Assembly: GCA_024234435.1 (NCBI GenBank)
Contig: JACKOF010000001.1
Span: forward strand, 62,001 to 126,000
Reading direction: 5' to 3'
From: Pseudomonadales bacterium
GTDB lineage: Bacteria; Pseudomonadota; Gammaproteobacteria; Pseudomonadales; Porticoccaceae
DNA: 64,000 nucleotides
In this document: positions 49,595 to 58,910 of the stretch, piece by piece
Layout: the number at the start of each line of letters is the position of its first letter
Position numbering within the stretch: the first letter of the stretch is position 1
Made by a program: the position numbers and the translations under genes
Notes under the pieces: generated by a model
Databases searched by the model: none
Told to the model about the DNA's origin: nothing
The model's input: only the letters and a program-made list of their open reading frames with translations

Positions 49595-50635
49595 CTAAAC
49601 AACGGTTGTCTTGTGTGGCTGGCCGGGTATTTCCCTGACAAGCTTTGGTACCAGATAGCCGGGTAATTGTGCCAGCATAACATCTCTCAAGGATACTGCG
49701 TGATTTTCATCTACCTCGAAATGAGCAGCACCGCTGACCTTGTCCAGCAAATGCAAATAATACGGCAGTACCCCGACTTCAAATAATCGTTCGCTGAGTC
49801 TGACCAGGGTCGCCCCGTCGTCGTTAATACCCTTCAGCAGCACGGCTTGATTCAGTAATGTAACGCCAACTCGCCGCAGGTTTTTGAGTGCCTTCTCAAC
49901 AGCTTCATCCAGCTCGTTAGGGTGGTTGCTGTGAATGACCATAGTCGTCTGCAGGCGGGTGTCAGATAGCCAGTTGATGCACTGCTCGGTGATTCGAGCA
50001 GGGATGACGATGGGTAGTCGGGTGTGAACCCTGAGCCTTTTCACATGAGGGATGTCCGCTATCTGTCGGGTGAGCCAGAGTAGCTGTTTGTCGCTGGACG
50101 CCAACGGGTCGCCACCACTATAGATCACCTCACTGACGGTATTGTTACTGGCAATATAATCGAGGGCTCGCTGCCATTCGTGACGGCCGGGTTTGTTGTC
50201 ATGGTAGGGGAAGTGTCGACGAAAGCAGTAGCGGCAATTGATAGCGCAGCTCGGGCTGACGATTAACAATACCCTGCCGTGGTATTTGTGAATCAGGCCT
50301 GGAGTCGGGTTGGCCGTATTTTCCTGTAACGGGTCGGTGCTGTACCCAGGCGCTGCCGACAGCTCATCTCCCAGGGGTAGCACCTGCCTGAGCAAGGGGT
50401 CATTCATATCACCTTTTCGAATTCGTTCCAGGTAAGGGCGGGGTACCCTCAGTGCAAAGTCCCTGTGGGCATTGAGGGCGTTTTCCAGCAGAGACTCGTC
50501 CAGCTCCAGTAGATGTATCAGCTCTTGCGGGTCGCGAATGCTGGCAGCCAGCTCTTCTTGCCAGCTGATGGTGTCATTTAGAGGTTTGTCTGCAGCACTA
50601 TCCAAAGTTATGGCAGAACCGGTTATCATAGGCAT
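49595..50635 (-). CDS. epmB: EF-P beta-lysylation protein EpmB
   Basis: 346 residues, radical SAM lysine 2,3-aminomutase family but shorter than KamA. The cluster motif is CAINCRYCFRRHFPY (about 130-145), with YSGGDPLASSD and the HTRLPIVIPARIT segment. It converts (S)-alpha-lysine to (R)-beta-lysine for EF-P. It diverges from efp with only 30 nt between, and epmA is two genes on, so the whole EF-P modification set is here. Confidence 0.94.
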   Translation of the reverse strand: MPMITGSAITLDSAADKPLNDTISWQEELAASIRDPQELIHLLELDESLLENALNAHRDFALRVPRPYLERIRKGDMNDPLLRQVLPLGDELSAAPGYSTDPLQENTANPTPGLIHKYHGRVLLIVSPSCAINCRYCFRRHFPYHDNKPGRHEWQRALDYIASNNTVSEVIYSGGDPLASSDKQLLWLTRQIADIPHVKRLRVHTRLPIVIPARITEQCINWLSDTRLQTTMVIHSNHPNELDEAVEKALKNLRRVGVTLLNQAVLLKGINDDGATLVRLSERLFEVGVLPYYLHLLDKVSGAAHFEVDENHAVSLRDVMLAQLPGYLVPKLVREIPGQPHKTTVV

Positions 50636-50665
50636 TTTTATGCTCTAGCAAATATTGAGGAAATA

Positions 50666-51235
50666 ATGGCTAACTATTCTACCAATGAATTCCGTTCCGG
50701 TCTGAAGGTGATGCTCGATGGTGATCCCTGTGCCATCGTCGAAAATGAGTTTGTAAAACCGGGCAAGGGGCAGGCGTTCAATCGCGTTAGGTTGCGCAAT
50801 CTGAAAACAGGCCGGGTTTGGGAAAGAACATTCCGCTCTGGTGAGCAGCTGGAAGGTGCTGATGTTATGGATAGGAACATGCAGTACCTCTACACTGACG
50901 GCGAATACTGGCACTTTATGGAACCGGACAGCTTTGAACAGCACCAGGCTGACGCAGCGGTTGTGGGCGAGACTGCCAAGTGGTTGCGTGAACAGGATGA
51001 TGTGATCGTAACACTGTATAACGGCGCGCCATTGGCCGTTACCGCAGCCAATCATGTAGAGCTCGAAATTGTTGATACTGACCCGGGCTTGAAAGGTGAT
51101 ACCGCTCAGGGAGGAACAAAGCCGGCAACACTGAGTACCGGTGCTGTGGTGAAAGTGCCGCTATTTTTGAACATTGGCGAAGTTGTCAAGGTGGATACCC
51201 GCACTGGAGAGTACTTGAGTCGCGCCACCAAATAA
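50666..51235 (+). CDS. efp: Elongation factor P
   Basis: 189 residues: the three beta-barrel domains of EF-P, with the modified lysine in FVKPGKGQAFNRVRLRN (Lys about 34) and the C-terminal GTGEYLSRA equivalent (TRTGEYLSRATK). It relieves ribosomes stalled at polyproline. Divergent from epmB; strong intrinsic terminator follows. Confidence 0.96.
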   Translation: MANYSTNEFRSGLKVMLDGDPCAIVENEFVKPGKGQAFNRVRLRNLKTGRVWERTFRSGEQLEGADVMDRNMQYLYTDGEYWHFMEPDSFEQHQADAAVVGETAKWLREQDDVIVTLYNGAPLAVTAANHVELEIVDTDPGLKGDTAQGGTKPATLSTGAVVKVPLFLNIGEVVKVDTRTGEYLSRATK

Positions 51236-51254
51236 TCGCGTGAACAGGTTCTGA

Positions 51255-51279
51255 GGCAGCCAGCTGGCTGCCTTTTTTC
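51255..51279 (+). terminator. Rho-independent terminator of efp
   Basis: Perfect inverted repeat GGCAGCCAG/CTGGCTGCC (51255-51272) directly followed by TTTTTTCT, 20 nt past the efp stop. Confidence 0.88.
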
Positions 51280-51352
51280 TTGTGGCGCCATACGCCAGCT
51301 AGATACTGTGTTCAGGCAGAAAACTGGAAAAGCCAAATACAATAGAGACGTT

Positions 51353-52294
51353 ATGATTCACTGGCAACCGACGGCAACGATCGACACCCTGCAACAGCGC
51401 GCAGCAGCGTTAAAAGATATTCGACTGTTTTTTTCTGAGCGCGGGGTTCTGGAAGTGGATGTGCCTGTACTCGGGCAGGCCGCGGTAACAGACCTGCATA
51501 TCGATTGCATCATGGCAGAAGTTTCGGGTCAGAGGCGGTATCTGCAGAGTTCGCCTGAATTCTTCATGAAGCGTTTATTGGCGGCCGGTAGCGGTCCGAT
51601 CTACTACCTTGGCAAAGCTTTTCGCAACGATGAGTCAGGCAGGCGACACAACCCGGAGTTTACGATGCTGGAATGGTATCGGCAGGGCTGGAATGAGCAG
51701 CAACTGATGGCTGAATTAGCCTTGCTTGTGGAAACGGTTGCCGGTCAACCACTCACCGTAGCAATGCGCACTTATCGCGAGGTTTTTGTTGAGCAAACGA
51801 CGCTGGACCCACATCGTACTCAAACTTCGGAACTGCAAAGGCTGGCTGCAGAGGTCTCCGGACGCGATTTTTCAGACAGTAGTCGCAGTGAATGCCTCGA
51901 TCTTGTCTTCAGCCTGGTGGTTGAACCGTCATTACCGTCCGGGCTGGTGTGTATTGAAGGCTACCCGGCTTGCCAGTCAGCTCTGGCCCGGCTCGCAAAG
52001 GATGCTGCTGGCGAACTGGTTGCCCGGCGCTTCGAAGTCTTTCTGAATGGTGTAGAGCTGGCAAACGGGTATTGTGAGCTTACAGACCCGCTGGAGCAGC
52101 AATCCCGTTTTCAGGCGGACGTGGCGCTGCGTCGGGCGGCAGGCAAGGCGCGAATCGAACCGGACAAAAAATTGTTAGCGGCTTTGCAGGCGGGGTTGCC
52201 GGATTGTGTGGGCGTTGCGCTGGGTGTTGATCGTCTACTCATGCAGCTGTTAGGGCAAAACGATATTGGCAAAGTAATGGCCTTTATCGACTAG
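51353..52294 (+). CDS. epmA: EF-P--(R)-beta-lysine ligase EpmA
   Basis: 313 residues of the class II lysyl-tRNA-synthetase-like EpmA/PoxA family, lacking the anticodon domain: YLQSSPEFFMKRLL, GPIYYLGKAFRNDESGRRHNPEFTMLEWYR (motif 2 region), FEVFLNGVELANGY and GVALGVDRLLMQLLG (motif 3). It attaches beta-lysine to EF-P. ATG 51353 is chosen over the longer GTG at 51308, which would lie within the upstream region. Confidence 0.94.
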   Translation: MIHWQPTATIDTLQQRAAALKDIRLFFSERGVLEVDVPVLGQAAVTDLHIDCIMAEVSGQRRYLQSSPEFFMKRLLAAGSGPIYYLGKAFRNDESGRRHNPEFTMLEWYRQGWNEQQLMAELALLVETVAGQPLTVAMRTYREVFVEQTTLDPHRTQTSELQRLAAEVSGRDFSDSSRSECLDLVFSLVVEPSLPSGLVCIEGYPACQSALARLAKDAAGELVARRFEVFLNGVELANGYCELTDPLEQQSRFQADVALRRAAGKARIEPDKKLLAALQAGLPDCVGVALGVDRLLMQLLGQNDIGKVMAFID

Positions 52295-52312
52295 TTCTTG
52301 AGGGGCCTGTTG

Positions 52313-53020
52313 TCATGCGATATTGGTGAGCCCGATGTACTGAGCTGGTGAGAGTGGGCGGCTGATGACGGCCTGCTGTTCGAATTGTTGTTCGCACCAC
52401 AGGGTTAGGGCGCCGAAATCAGTTTTGTCTCGCTTGTACTGGTTGCCCTGAATTTCAAGAATACCCAAACCATTCTCGGCTGCAGTTGCGTAGTTTTGTG
52501 TGTCACGCAATGTGGCAATAACCGGTATTTCCCGGTGGGCAAAAAACGTTTTCAGCTTCTGATAGCCTCGTGAATCTTCTCGTACACGATTGGCAACAAT
52601 AGCCATTTTTTGCCTGGATGCCATGCTGTGGGTTAGCTTGGTTATGAAGTTGTCCGCTGCGTGCAGATCAAACTCCGATGGCAGCACAGGAATTACCAGA
52701 ACCGAGGCCTCGTTGAGCAGTGGCTGAATGGTATGCATGTCGGGTCTGGCAGGGGTGTCCACTACCAAGACTTCAGTATTTCTGGGCGGCTGAATAGCCC
52801 AGCTGCGAGTGACTCTGGCTGAACAGTTATGGGCGTCTACCAGCTGTATGGCCGCTTCTTCTTCGGAGCGACGATGTGCCCAGTAAACGCTAGCTGCCTG
52901 GGGATCCAGATCCATCAGGGTAGTTACTTTCCCCTGCTGGCTGAAATGACTTGCCAGGTTGACTGACAGCGTTGTTTTTCCACAGCCACCCTTCGGGTTT
53001 AAGACAACGATTCGAAACAT
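52313..53020 (-). CDS. ParA/MinD-type ATPase, orphan
   Basis: 235 residues with the deviant Walker A NPKGGCGKTT (8-17), VDTPARPD and VANRVREDSRGY motifs. ParA-like ATPases position chromosomes, plasmids or protein complexes on the nucleoid or membrane. No ParB-like partner is adjacent, so it is an orphan ParA (the family also includes chromosomal orphans next to chemotaxis or metabolic genes). Convergent with epmA, 18 nt apart. Its cargo is unknown. Confidence 0.85.
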   Translation of the reverse strand: MFRIVVLNPKGGCGKTTLSVNLASHFSQQGKVTTLMDLDPQAASVYWAHRRSEEEAAIQLVDAHNCSARVTRSWAIQPPRNTEVLVVDTPARPDMHTIQPLLNEASVLVIPVLPSEFDLHAADNFITKLTHSMASRQKMAIVANRVREDSRGYQKLKTFFAHREIPVIATLRDTQNYATAAENGLGILEIQGNQYKRDKTDFGALTLWCEQQFEQQAVISRPLSPAQYIGLTNIA

Positions 53021-53200
53021 GTTTTTATTCCATCAATCCTTATGATCAGCCATCAAGACTACAAAATTCGCAACGTTCTAAATAGCGATTGGTTCAGGTA
53101 GATATTGTGAATTTGTTGGCGAATTTCCTCAAAACCCCTTTTTTTATGGCGAATGGAGACATTATTTGTGTTGTTTGCGTTTCGTGTTAATCTTGCCGCC

Positions 53201-53586
<386 letters not shown>

Positions 53587-53832
53587 ATTTTCTTCTTGAT
53601 CAAAACGTGTAGCTCTAATCGGTCTAGCTGGTCAAGAAACAACCACAAGGACTTAAAAAATCCATTTTATATTCTCAAAATGCATTTAACTTAAAGTAGT
53701 TCTTTAGGTTGGATTTGTATTTTTCTGTTTTTACTCCTGTTATTGCTTTTGCTCCTGTTTAGATCTCGACACGTTCATGGTGGTTTTGTGTGATTTAGCA
53801 CCATGTTCGCGAATTTTACCTCTTTCAAATGG

Positions 53833-53894
53833 TTGACTTTGTGCTTTTCAGGCATATAGTGGCGATTAAGTGGGAAAAAGTGGTGCAAAGTGGT
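53833..53894 (+). promoter_or_regulatory. mra promoter with MraZ-binding repeats
   Basis: TTGACT (53833-53838), 16 nt, TATAGT (53855-53860) is a strong sigma-70 pair. GTGGC (53859), GTGGG (53870), GTGGT (53880) and GTGGT (53890) follow at 10-11 nt steps. These are the direct repeats bound by MraZ (TGGG-N6-like), placed over and downstream of the -10, so MraZ would repress its own operon. The gap 53587-53832 upstream contains no gene I can support. Confidence 0.85.
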
Positions 53895-53932
53895 TTTTCC
53901 ATTAAAAACAATAACCTTGTAAGAGAGAAGCG

Positions 53933-54388
53933 GTGTTTCGGGGCAGCAACGAAATTAACATGGATGCCAAAGGCAGGATGGCTATACCGGCAAGGTATCG
54001 CGATTCGCTGGCTTCGTGCTGTGGTAACGCGCTTATCGCCACTATCGATATACAGGATAGTTGCCTGATTATCTACCCGTTGCCCGAATGGGAAAAAATT
54101 GAAGCTCAGATCGCGAGCCTGCCGACGTTTAACCCGACAACCCGAAAGCTGCAGCGACTGCTAATCGGACACGCGCGGGAGCTTGAGCTGGATGGCAATG
54201 GTCGTGTGCTGATTCCGCCGGAGCTGCGTCAGCACGCCGGTTTGGAAAAGAAAGTCATGCTGGTGGGGCAAAGTCACCGCTTCGAATTGTGGAGTCTGGA
54301 TAGCTGGAATGCTGGCCGCGAGGATTGGCTGGCCGAGACGTCAGGTGATCTGACGATTCCGGAAGAAATGCAATCCCTGTCTTTGTAA
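53933..54388 (+). CDS. mraZ: Transcriptional regulator MraZ
   Basis: 151 residues, two AbrB-like repeats: MFRGSNEINMDAKGRMAIPARYRD (from the GTG at 53933) and ARELELDGNGRVLIPPELR. It represses the division and cell wall cluster through the repeats upstream of this gene. First gene of the mra cluster. Confidence 0.95.
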   Translation: MFRGSNEINMDAKGRMAIPARYRDSLASCCGNALIATIDIQDSCLIIYPLPEWEKIEAQIASLPTFNPTTRKLQRLLIGHARELELDGNGRVLIPPELRQHAGLEKKVMLVGQSHRFELWSLDSWNAGREDWLAETSGDLTIPEEMQSLSL

Positions 54389-54403
54389 AAGGGAGAGATT
54401 TTG

Positions 54404-55339
54404 ATGTCCGACAAAGTAGAGCACCAAACGGTTCTTCTCGATGAGGCTGTAGCGGCACTGGTCACCGATCCGGATGGCTGGTATGTCGATGGCACCTTTG
54501 GTCGTGGCGGGCATACCCGGGCGATTCTTTCCCGGCTATCAACGGCTGGTGCCGTTATGGCTATTGATAAGGATCCGCAGGCATTAAAGGCGGCAAAAAC
54601 CGGTTTTGAAAATGACTCGCGATTTGAGTTTGTGCAGTGCTCCTTCGCAGATTTGGCTGAACAGGTGGCGTTGCGTGGCAAGGTTGGCGAGGTGGCGGGC
54701 GTGCTGTTAGATCTGGGTGTTTCTTCCCCACAGTTGGATGACTCTGAGCGCGGATTCAGCTTTCTGAGAGACGGGCCGCTGGATATGAGGATGAATCCTG
54801 AGGCGGGGGTCAGTGCTGCGGATTGGCTGGCAGTGGCGGAAGAGGCTGATATTGCCAGTGTTTTGAAAGTTTACGGTGAGGAGCGGTTCGCTCGGCGTAT
54901 GGCGCGAGCTGTTGTGGAGGCGCGACAGCAGCAAGCCATCACCCGTACCGGCCAGTTGGCAGAGATTATTGCTGCGGCTAACCCAGCTTGGGAGAAGGGT
55001 AAGCATCCTGCGACCAGGGCATTTCAGGCGATCCGTATTTTTGTAAACCGGGAGCTGGAAGACTTGCAGGATTTCCTGGAGGTTGTTCTGGATGTGCTGG
55101 CGGTAGGTGGTCGTTTGGTGGTGATCAGTTTTCATTCGCTGGAGGATCGCCTGGTTAAGCGATTCATTCGGGAAAATGTACAGGGAAAGCCTATTCCCAA
55201 AGGTTTACCTGTGATGGAGAAGGACATTGTTCGTCGCATGCGGGCAGTGGGCAAGGCTGTTAAGCCCGGGAGCGTGGAAGTTGAACGCAATCCCCGAGCC
55301 CGAAGTGCAGTGATGCGGGTGGCAGAAAAAGTTGCCTGA
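54404..55339 (+). CDS. rsmH: 16S rRNA (cytosine(1402)-N(4))-methyltransferase
   Basis: 311 residues: HQTVLLDEAVAALVTD at the start, YVDGTFGRGGHTRAIL (SAM motif), LLDLGVSSPQLDDSERGFSF, TRAFQAIRIFVNREL and VVISFHSLEDRLVKRF. It methylates C1402 of 16S rRNA. ATG 54404 has GGGAGAG 6 nt upstream; the preceding TTG is not needed. Confidence 0.96.
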   Translation: MSDKVEHQTVLLDEAVAALVTDPDGWYVDGTFGRGGHTRAILSRLSTAGAVMAIDKDPQALKAAKTGFENDSRFEFVQCSFADLAEQVALRGKVGEVAGVLLDLGVSSPQLDDSERGFSFLRDGPLDMRMNPEAGVSAADWLAVAEEADIASVLKVYGEERFARRMARAVVEARQQQAITRTGQLAEIIAAANPAWEKGKHPATRAFQAIRIFVNRELEDLQDFLEVVLDVLAVGGRLVVISFHSLEDRLVKRFIRENVQGKPIPKGLPVMEKDIVRRMRAVGKAVKPGSVEVERNPRARSAVMRVAEKVA

Positions 55340-55366
55340 AGTCATTGAAATGGAAAGTGGTGGTTT

Positions 55367-55633
55367 GTGAAACGACAGGTTGGGGTGCTTGCGCTGTGGG
55401 TTGGCGTGCTGCTGTCTTCGGTGGCGGTGATTTACACCAGTCATTTATGTCGGCAGTTATACGCCGACCTGTCGTTATTGGAGCGGGAAAAAAACAGTCT
55501 TCAAGTGGAGTGGGGTCGCTATCTGTTGGAGCAGAGTTCCTGGGCGTCTCTGAGTCGTGTGGAGCAGGTGGCTGTAACCAAGTTGAATATGCAGGTGCCT
55601 GAGCCTGATGACATAGTAATGGTGCAACGGTGA
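55367..55633 (+). CDS. ftsL: Cell division protein FtsL
   Basis: 88 residues: a single membrane segment (about 5-24) followed by a periplasmic coiled coil (LLEREKNSLQVEWGRYLLEQ). With FtsB and FtsQ it activates FtsWI at the divisome. GTG at 55367; the last 4 nt overlap ftsI (GTGA). Confidence 0.92.
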   Translation: MKRQVGVLALWVGVLLSSVAVIYTSHLCRQLYADLSLLEREKNSLQVEWGRYLLEQSSWASLSRVEQVAVTKLNMQVPEPDDIVMVQR

Positions 55634-57408
55634 GTAAAGTCGCGAAGACGAAATTGACTATTCCGCGCTGGCGTTTTTTGCTGGTGTTGTCTGGCCTTGC
55701 GCTGTTGCCTGCCGCGGCTATCTGGCATATCGCCGGTTTGCAGGTGATGCCTGATGCCGATCGCGGTTACGAGTTTCTGCAGGGGCAGAGCATTGCTCGT
55801 ACAGTTCGCACGCAGGCGATCCCGGCCTATCGCGGGGTTATTTCTGATCGGCGTGGTACACCGCTTGCCGTCAGTACCCCTGTTGTTTCTCTTTGGGTAA
55901 ATCCCAGGGAGCTGGATGCGAGCCTGGTGGATCTGACAAAGCTCTGCACGGAGCTGGGAATTACTGTTCAGCAATTCAGGGAAAGGCTGCGCCGTTATGA
56001 CAATAAGGAATTTATGTATCTGGCCAGACACCTGACGCCGGATAGCGCGAATAAAATTCTGCGTTTGGAGCTGCCGGGTATTTATGCACAAGATGAATAC
56101 AAGCGCTTTTACCCCGCCGGTGAGGTGGCTGCGCAGTTGATTGGTTTTACTAATATTGATGATCGTGGGCAGGAAGGTATGGAGCTGGCCTACGACGGCG
56201 TGCTGACAGGCGTGCCTGGTGCCAAGAAAATCCTCAAGGACCTCAAGGGGCGAGTGATAAAGGATCTGGCCCTGGTTAGCAGTGAAAAGCCCGGCGGCAA
56301 TTTGCAGCTGAGTATTGATCTGCGTTTGCAGTACACGGCTTATCGCGAGCTTAAAGCGGCTGTTTCCCGGCACAAGGCGAGTTCGGGCTCGGTAGTGGTA
56401 CTGGATGTAAAAAGCGGTGAAGTGCTGGCAATGGCTAATCAGCCGTCATTCAACCCTAATGATCGCAGTCAGCTTAATGCGGATGCGCTTCGCAACCGCG
56501 CGGTGACAGATTTGCTGGAACCCGGTTCGTTGATGAAGCCTTTGACCATGGCGGCGGCTCTCGAAAGCGGCAAGTTCAACGCCAGCACACCGATTGACAC
56601 TGCACCCGGTTATTTAAGGGTGGGTCGGAAAACCTTTGTAGACCCTATCAATTACGGGCTGATTGATGTAACCGGCATTCTTACCAAATCGAGCCAGGTG
56701 GGTACCACCAAGGTAGCGTTGGCTCTGGAGCCAGACCATATTCGGGATATGTTTCAACGGGTTGGCATAGGGGAAAGTCCGGGAACGGGTTTCCCGGGAG
56801 AAAGCCCTGGCAGTCTGCCGCAATATCAAAACTGGAAGCCCGTTGTTCGGGCTAACTTTGCGTTTGGCTATGGGCTTTCTGCAACGGCATTGCAGTTGGC
56901 TCAGGCTTACAGTGTATTGGCTAATGATGGTCTGAAAAAGCCAGTGTCACTACTGAAAGTTGAAGAGGATTATCCCGGCGAACCGGTGCTCAGTGGTGAT
57001 GTTGCACGTCAGGTGCGCACCATGCTGAAAACGGTCACCGAGAAAGGTGGTACCGGTACCCGTGCGGCGATCCCTTCATATCAGGTGGCGGGTAAAACAG
57101 GCACCGTACACAAGGTTGGCAAGCAGGGGTATCAGGAGCATCGCTACGTGGCGCTTTTTGCAGGTATGGCGCCTGCAGATGATCCGCGCCTGGTAACGGT
57201 TGTCATTATCAATGATCCGCGCGGAGAGCAATATTTCGGTGGTCAGGTGGCGGCGCCGGTGTTTGCCAGTGTGACCGCTGATGCATTGCGCATGTTGAAT
57301 ATCCCGCCACGTCTGTCCGCAGGAGAGTTGCTGGCCGCTGATGCGTCTGAGAAGGCTGCGAAGGAAATTGTTGGCAGAGAGTTGCCAGCGTCAGGAGGTG
57401 CTATCTAA
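55630..57408 (+). CDS. ftsI: Peptidoglycan transpeptidase FtsI (PBP3)
   Basis: 592 residues: N-terminal membrane segment (about 15-40), pedestal domain, then the transpeptidase with the SxxK nucleophile motif EPGSLMKPLTMA, the SSQV segment (SxN-type motif) and GKTGTVHK. It cross-links septal peptidoglycan with FtsW. The stop overlaps the murE start (TAATG). Confidence 0.96.
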   Translation: MSKVAKTKLTIPRWRFLLVLSGLALLPAAAIWHIAGLQVMPDADRGYEFLQGQSIARTVRTQAIPAYRGVISDRRGTPLAVSTPVVSLWVNPRELDASLVDLTKLCTELGITVQQFRERLRRYDNKEFMYLARHLTPDSANKILRLELPGIYAQDEYKRFYPAGEVAAQLIGFTNIDDRGQEGMELAYDGVLTGVPGAKKILKDLKGRVIKDLALVSSEKPGGNLQLSIDLRLQYTAYRELKAAVSRHKASSGSVVVLDVKSGEVLAMANQPSFNPNDRSQLNADALRNRAVTDLLEPGSLMKPLTMAAALESGKFNASTPIDTAPGYLRVGRKTFVDPINYGLIDVTGILTKSSQVGTTKVALALEPDHIRDMFQRVGIGESPGTGFPGESPGSLPQYQNWKPVVRANFAFGYGLSATALQLAQAYSVLANDGLKKPVSLLKVEEDYPGEPVLSGDVARQVRTMLKTVTEKGGTGTRAAIPSYQVAGKTGTVHKVGKQGYQEHRYVALFAGMAPADDPRLVTVVIINDPRGEQYFGGQVAAPVFASVTADALRMLNIPPRLSAGELLAADASEKAAKEIVGRELPASGGAI

Positions 57409-58910
57409 TGGGTTCTATGGTTGCCGGTAATATGACATTGCGCCAGCTTCTGGCTGATGTCGAATTGCCAGGTGTTCAGCTCCCCGAAGAATGGGTTGAT
57501 ACGTTGATTTCCGGGGTCACGCTGGACAGCCGTTCTGTTCGCCCCGGCGACCTGTTTATTGCTGTGCCCGGCACGGTTGCAGACGGGCGAAAGTTTATAC
57601 CGCAGGCGCTTCAGTCAGGCGCGGCTGTGGTACTGGCCGAGGCCGGGGGCGGGATTGACCGGCAAGACCGGGTTATCGAGATCGAGGGGTTGCTGCACAA
57701 GGCCAGCGCTATTGCAGCCTCATTTTATGGTGACCCTTCCCGGTCTATATCTATGACGGGCGTTACCGGCACTAACGGCAAAACCACCTGCACTCAGTTG
57801 CTGGCACAGTTATTCGGTTTTCTGGAGCAGACTTCCGGTGTGTTGGGTACATTGGGGTATGGTGTTGTCAAACCGGATACTTCAACCCTGATCAGTACTG
57901 GCATGACTACACCGGATGCTGTTGCGGTGCAGGCTATTCTCGCCGAGCTGAAAGAACTCGGTGTGCGCCAGGTGGCGATGGAGGTGTCATCACATAGTCT
58001 GACGCAAGGGCGGGTGGAGGCTGTGCACTTTGATACCGCAATTTTCACCAATCTGAGTCAGGATCATCTGGATTACCACGGCACCATGGATGCGTATTCC
58101 GATGCCAAAGCCAGACTGTTCAGTTATCCAGGCATCCGTTGTGCAATTATCAACGTTGACGATGCCATGGGTGCTCGTCTGTCAGCGGAGTTACGTGATG
58201 ATATTGAGCTCTACCGGTATTCATTGAAAGACACTCATGCCGAAATCCACGCTTCCGGTATTGAGCTGGCGGCCGGTGGTATTACCGCTGAGGTAAAGAC
58301 CCCCTGGGGTTCAGGGCAGTTGAAAAGCAGCCTGTTGGGTGAGTTCAATTTATCCAACCTGCTGGCAATTATTGCTGCGGCCTGTATGCAGGGGTTTGCG
58401 CTGGAAGATGTGTTGGCGGCAGTACCGAAACTACAGCCGATTCCAGGACGCATGGAACAGGTAGTTCCCAAAGGCAGGCCTCAGATTGTCGTGGACTATG
58501 CACATACGCCAGATGCCCTCAAGCAGGTGTTGTTAGCGTTGCGAATGCATTGTGAAGGCAAGCTTTGGTGTGTGTTCGGCTGTGGTGGCGACCGGGACCA
58601 GGGTAAGCGACCACTCATGGGAGAGGTTGCCAGTCAACTTGCAGACCATGTCATTGTCACCAGCGATAACCCGAGAGGGGAGTCGGCAATAGCCATTATT
58701 GATGCCATTGTGGCAGGCACGGATGGTCGCGCCAAGATTCGGGTTGACCGCGCAGAGGCTATTGAATATGCAGTGGTGCGGGCAGCGCTGGAAGATACAG
58801 TGTTGCTGGCAGGCAAGGGGCATGAAACCTATCAGGTGATAGGTGAAACCAGATTGCCGTTTAGCGATATTACCCAGGCGCGCCTGGCATTAAGGCGGCG
58901 GGGAGACTGA
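57408..58910 (+). CDS. murE: UDP-MurNAc-L-Ala-D-Glu:meso-diaminopimelate ligase
   Basis: 500 residues with ATP-binding TGVTGTNGKTTCTQL (about 116-130), MEVSSHSL, GTMDAYSDAKARLF and the C-terminal VTSDNPRGE. DNPR marks the diaminopimelate-adding enzymes, so the organism has DAP-type peptidoglycan. It begins with ATG overlapping the ftsI stop, and ends overlapping murF. Confidence 0.96.
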   Translation: MGSMVAGNMTLRQLLADVELPGVQLPEEWVDTLISGVTLDSRSVRPGDLFIAVPGTVADGRKFIPQALQSGAAVVLAEAGGGIDRQDRVIEIEGLLHKASAIAASFYGDPSRSISMTGVTGTNGKTTCTQLLAQLFGFLEQTSGVLGTLGYGVVKPDTSTLISTGMTTPDAVAVQAILAELKELGVRQVAMEVSSHSLTQGRVEAVHFDTAIFTNLSQDHLDYHGTMDAYSDAKARLFSYPGIRCAIINVDDAMGARLSAELRDDIELYRYSLKDTHAEIHASGIELAAGGITAEVKTPWGSGQLKSSLLGEFNLSNLLAIIAAACMQGFALEDVLAAVPKLQPIPGRMEQVVPKGRPQIVVDYAHTPDALKQVLLALRMHCEGKLWCVFGCGGDRDQGKRPLMGEVASQLADHVIVTSDNPRGESAIAIIDAIVAGTDGRAKIRVDRAEAIEYAVVRAALEDTVLLAGKGHETYQVIGETRLPFSDITQARLALRRRGD

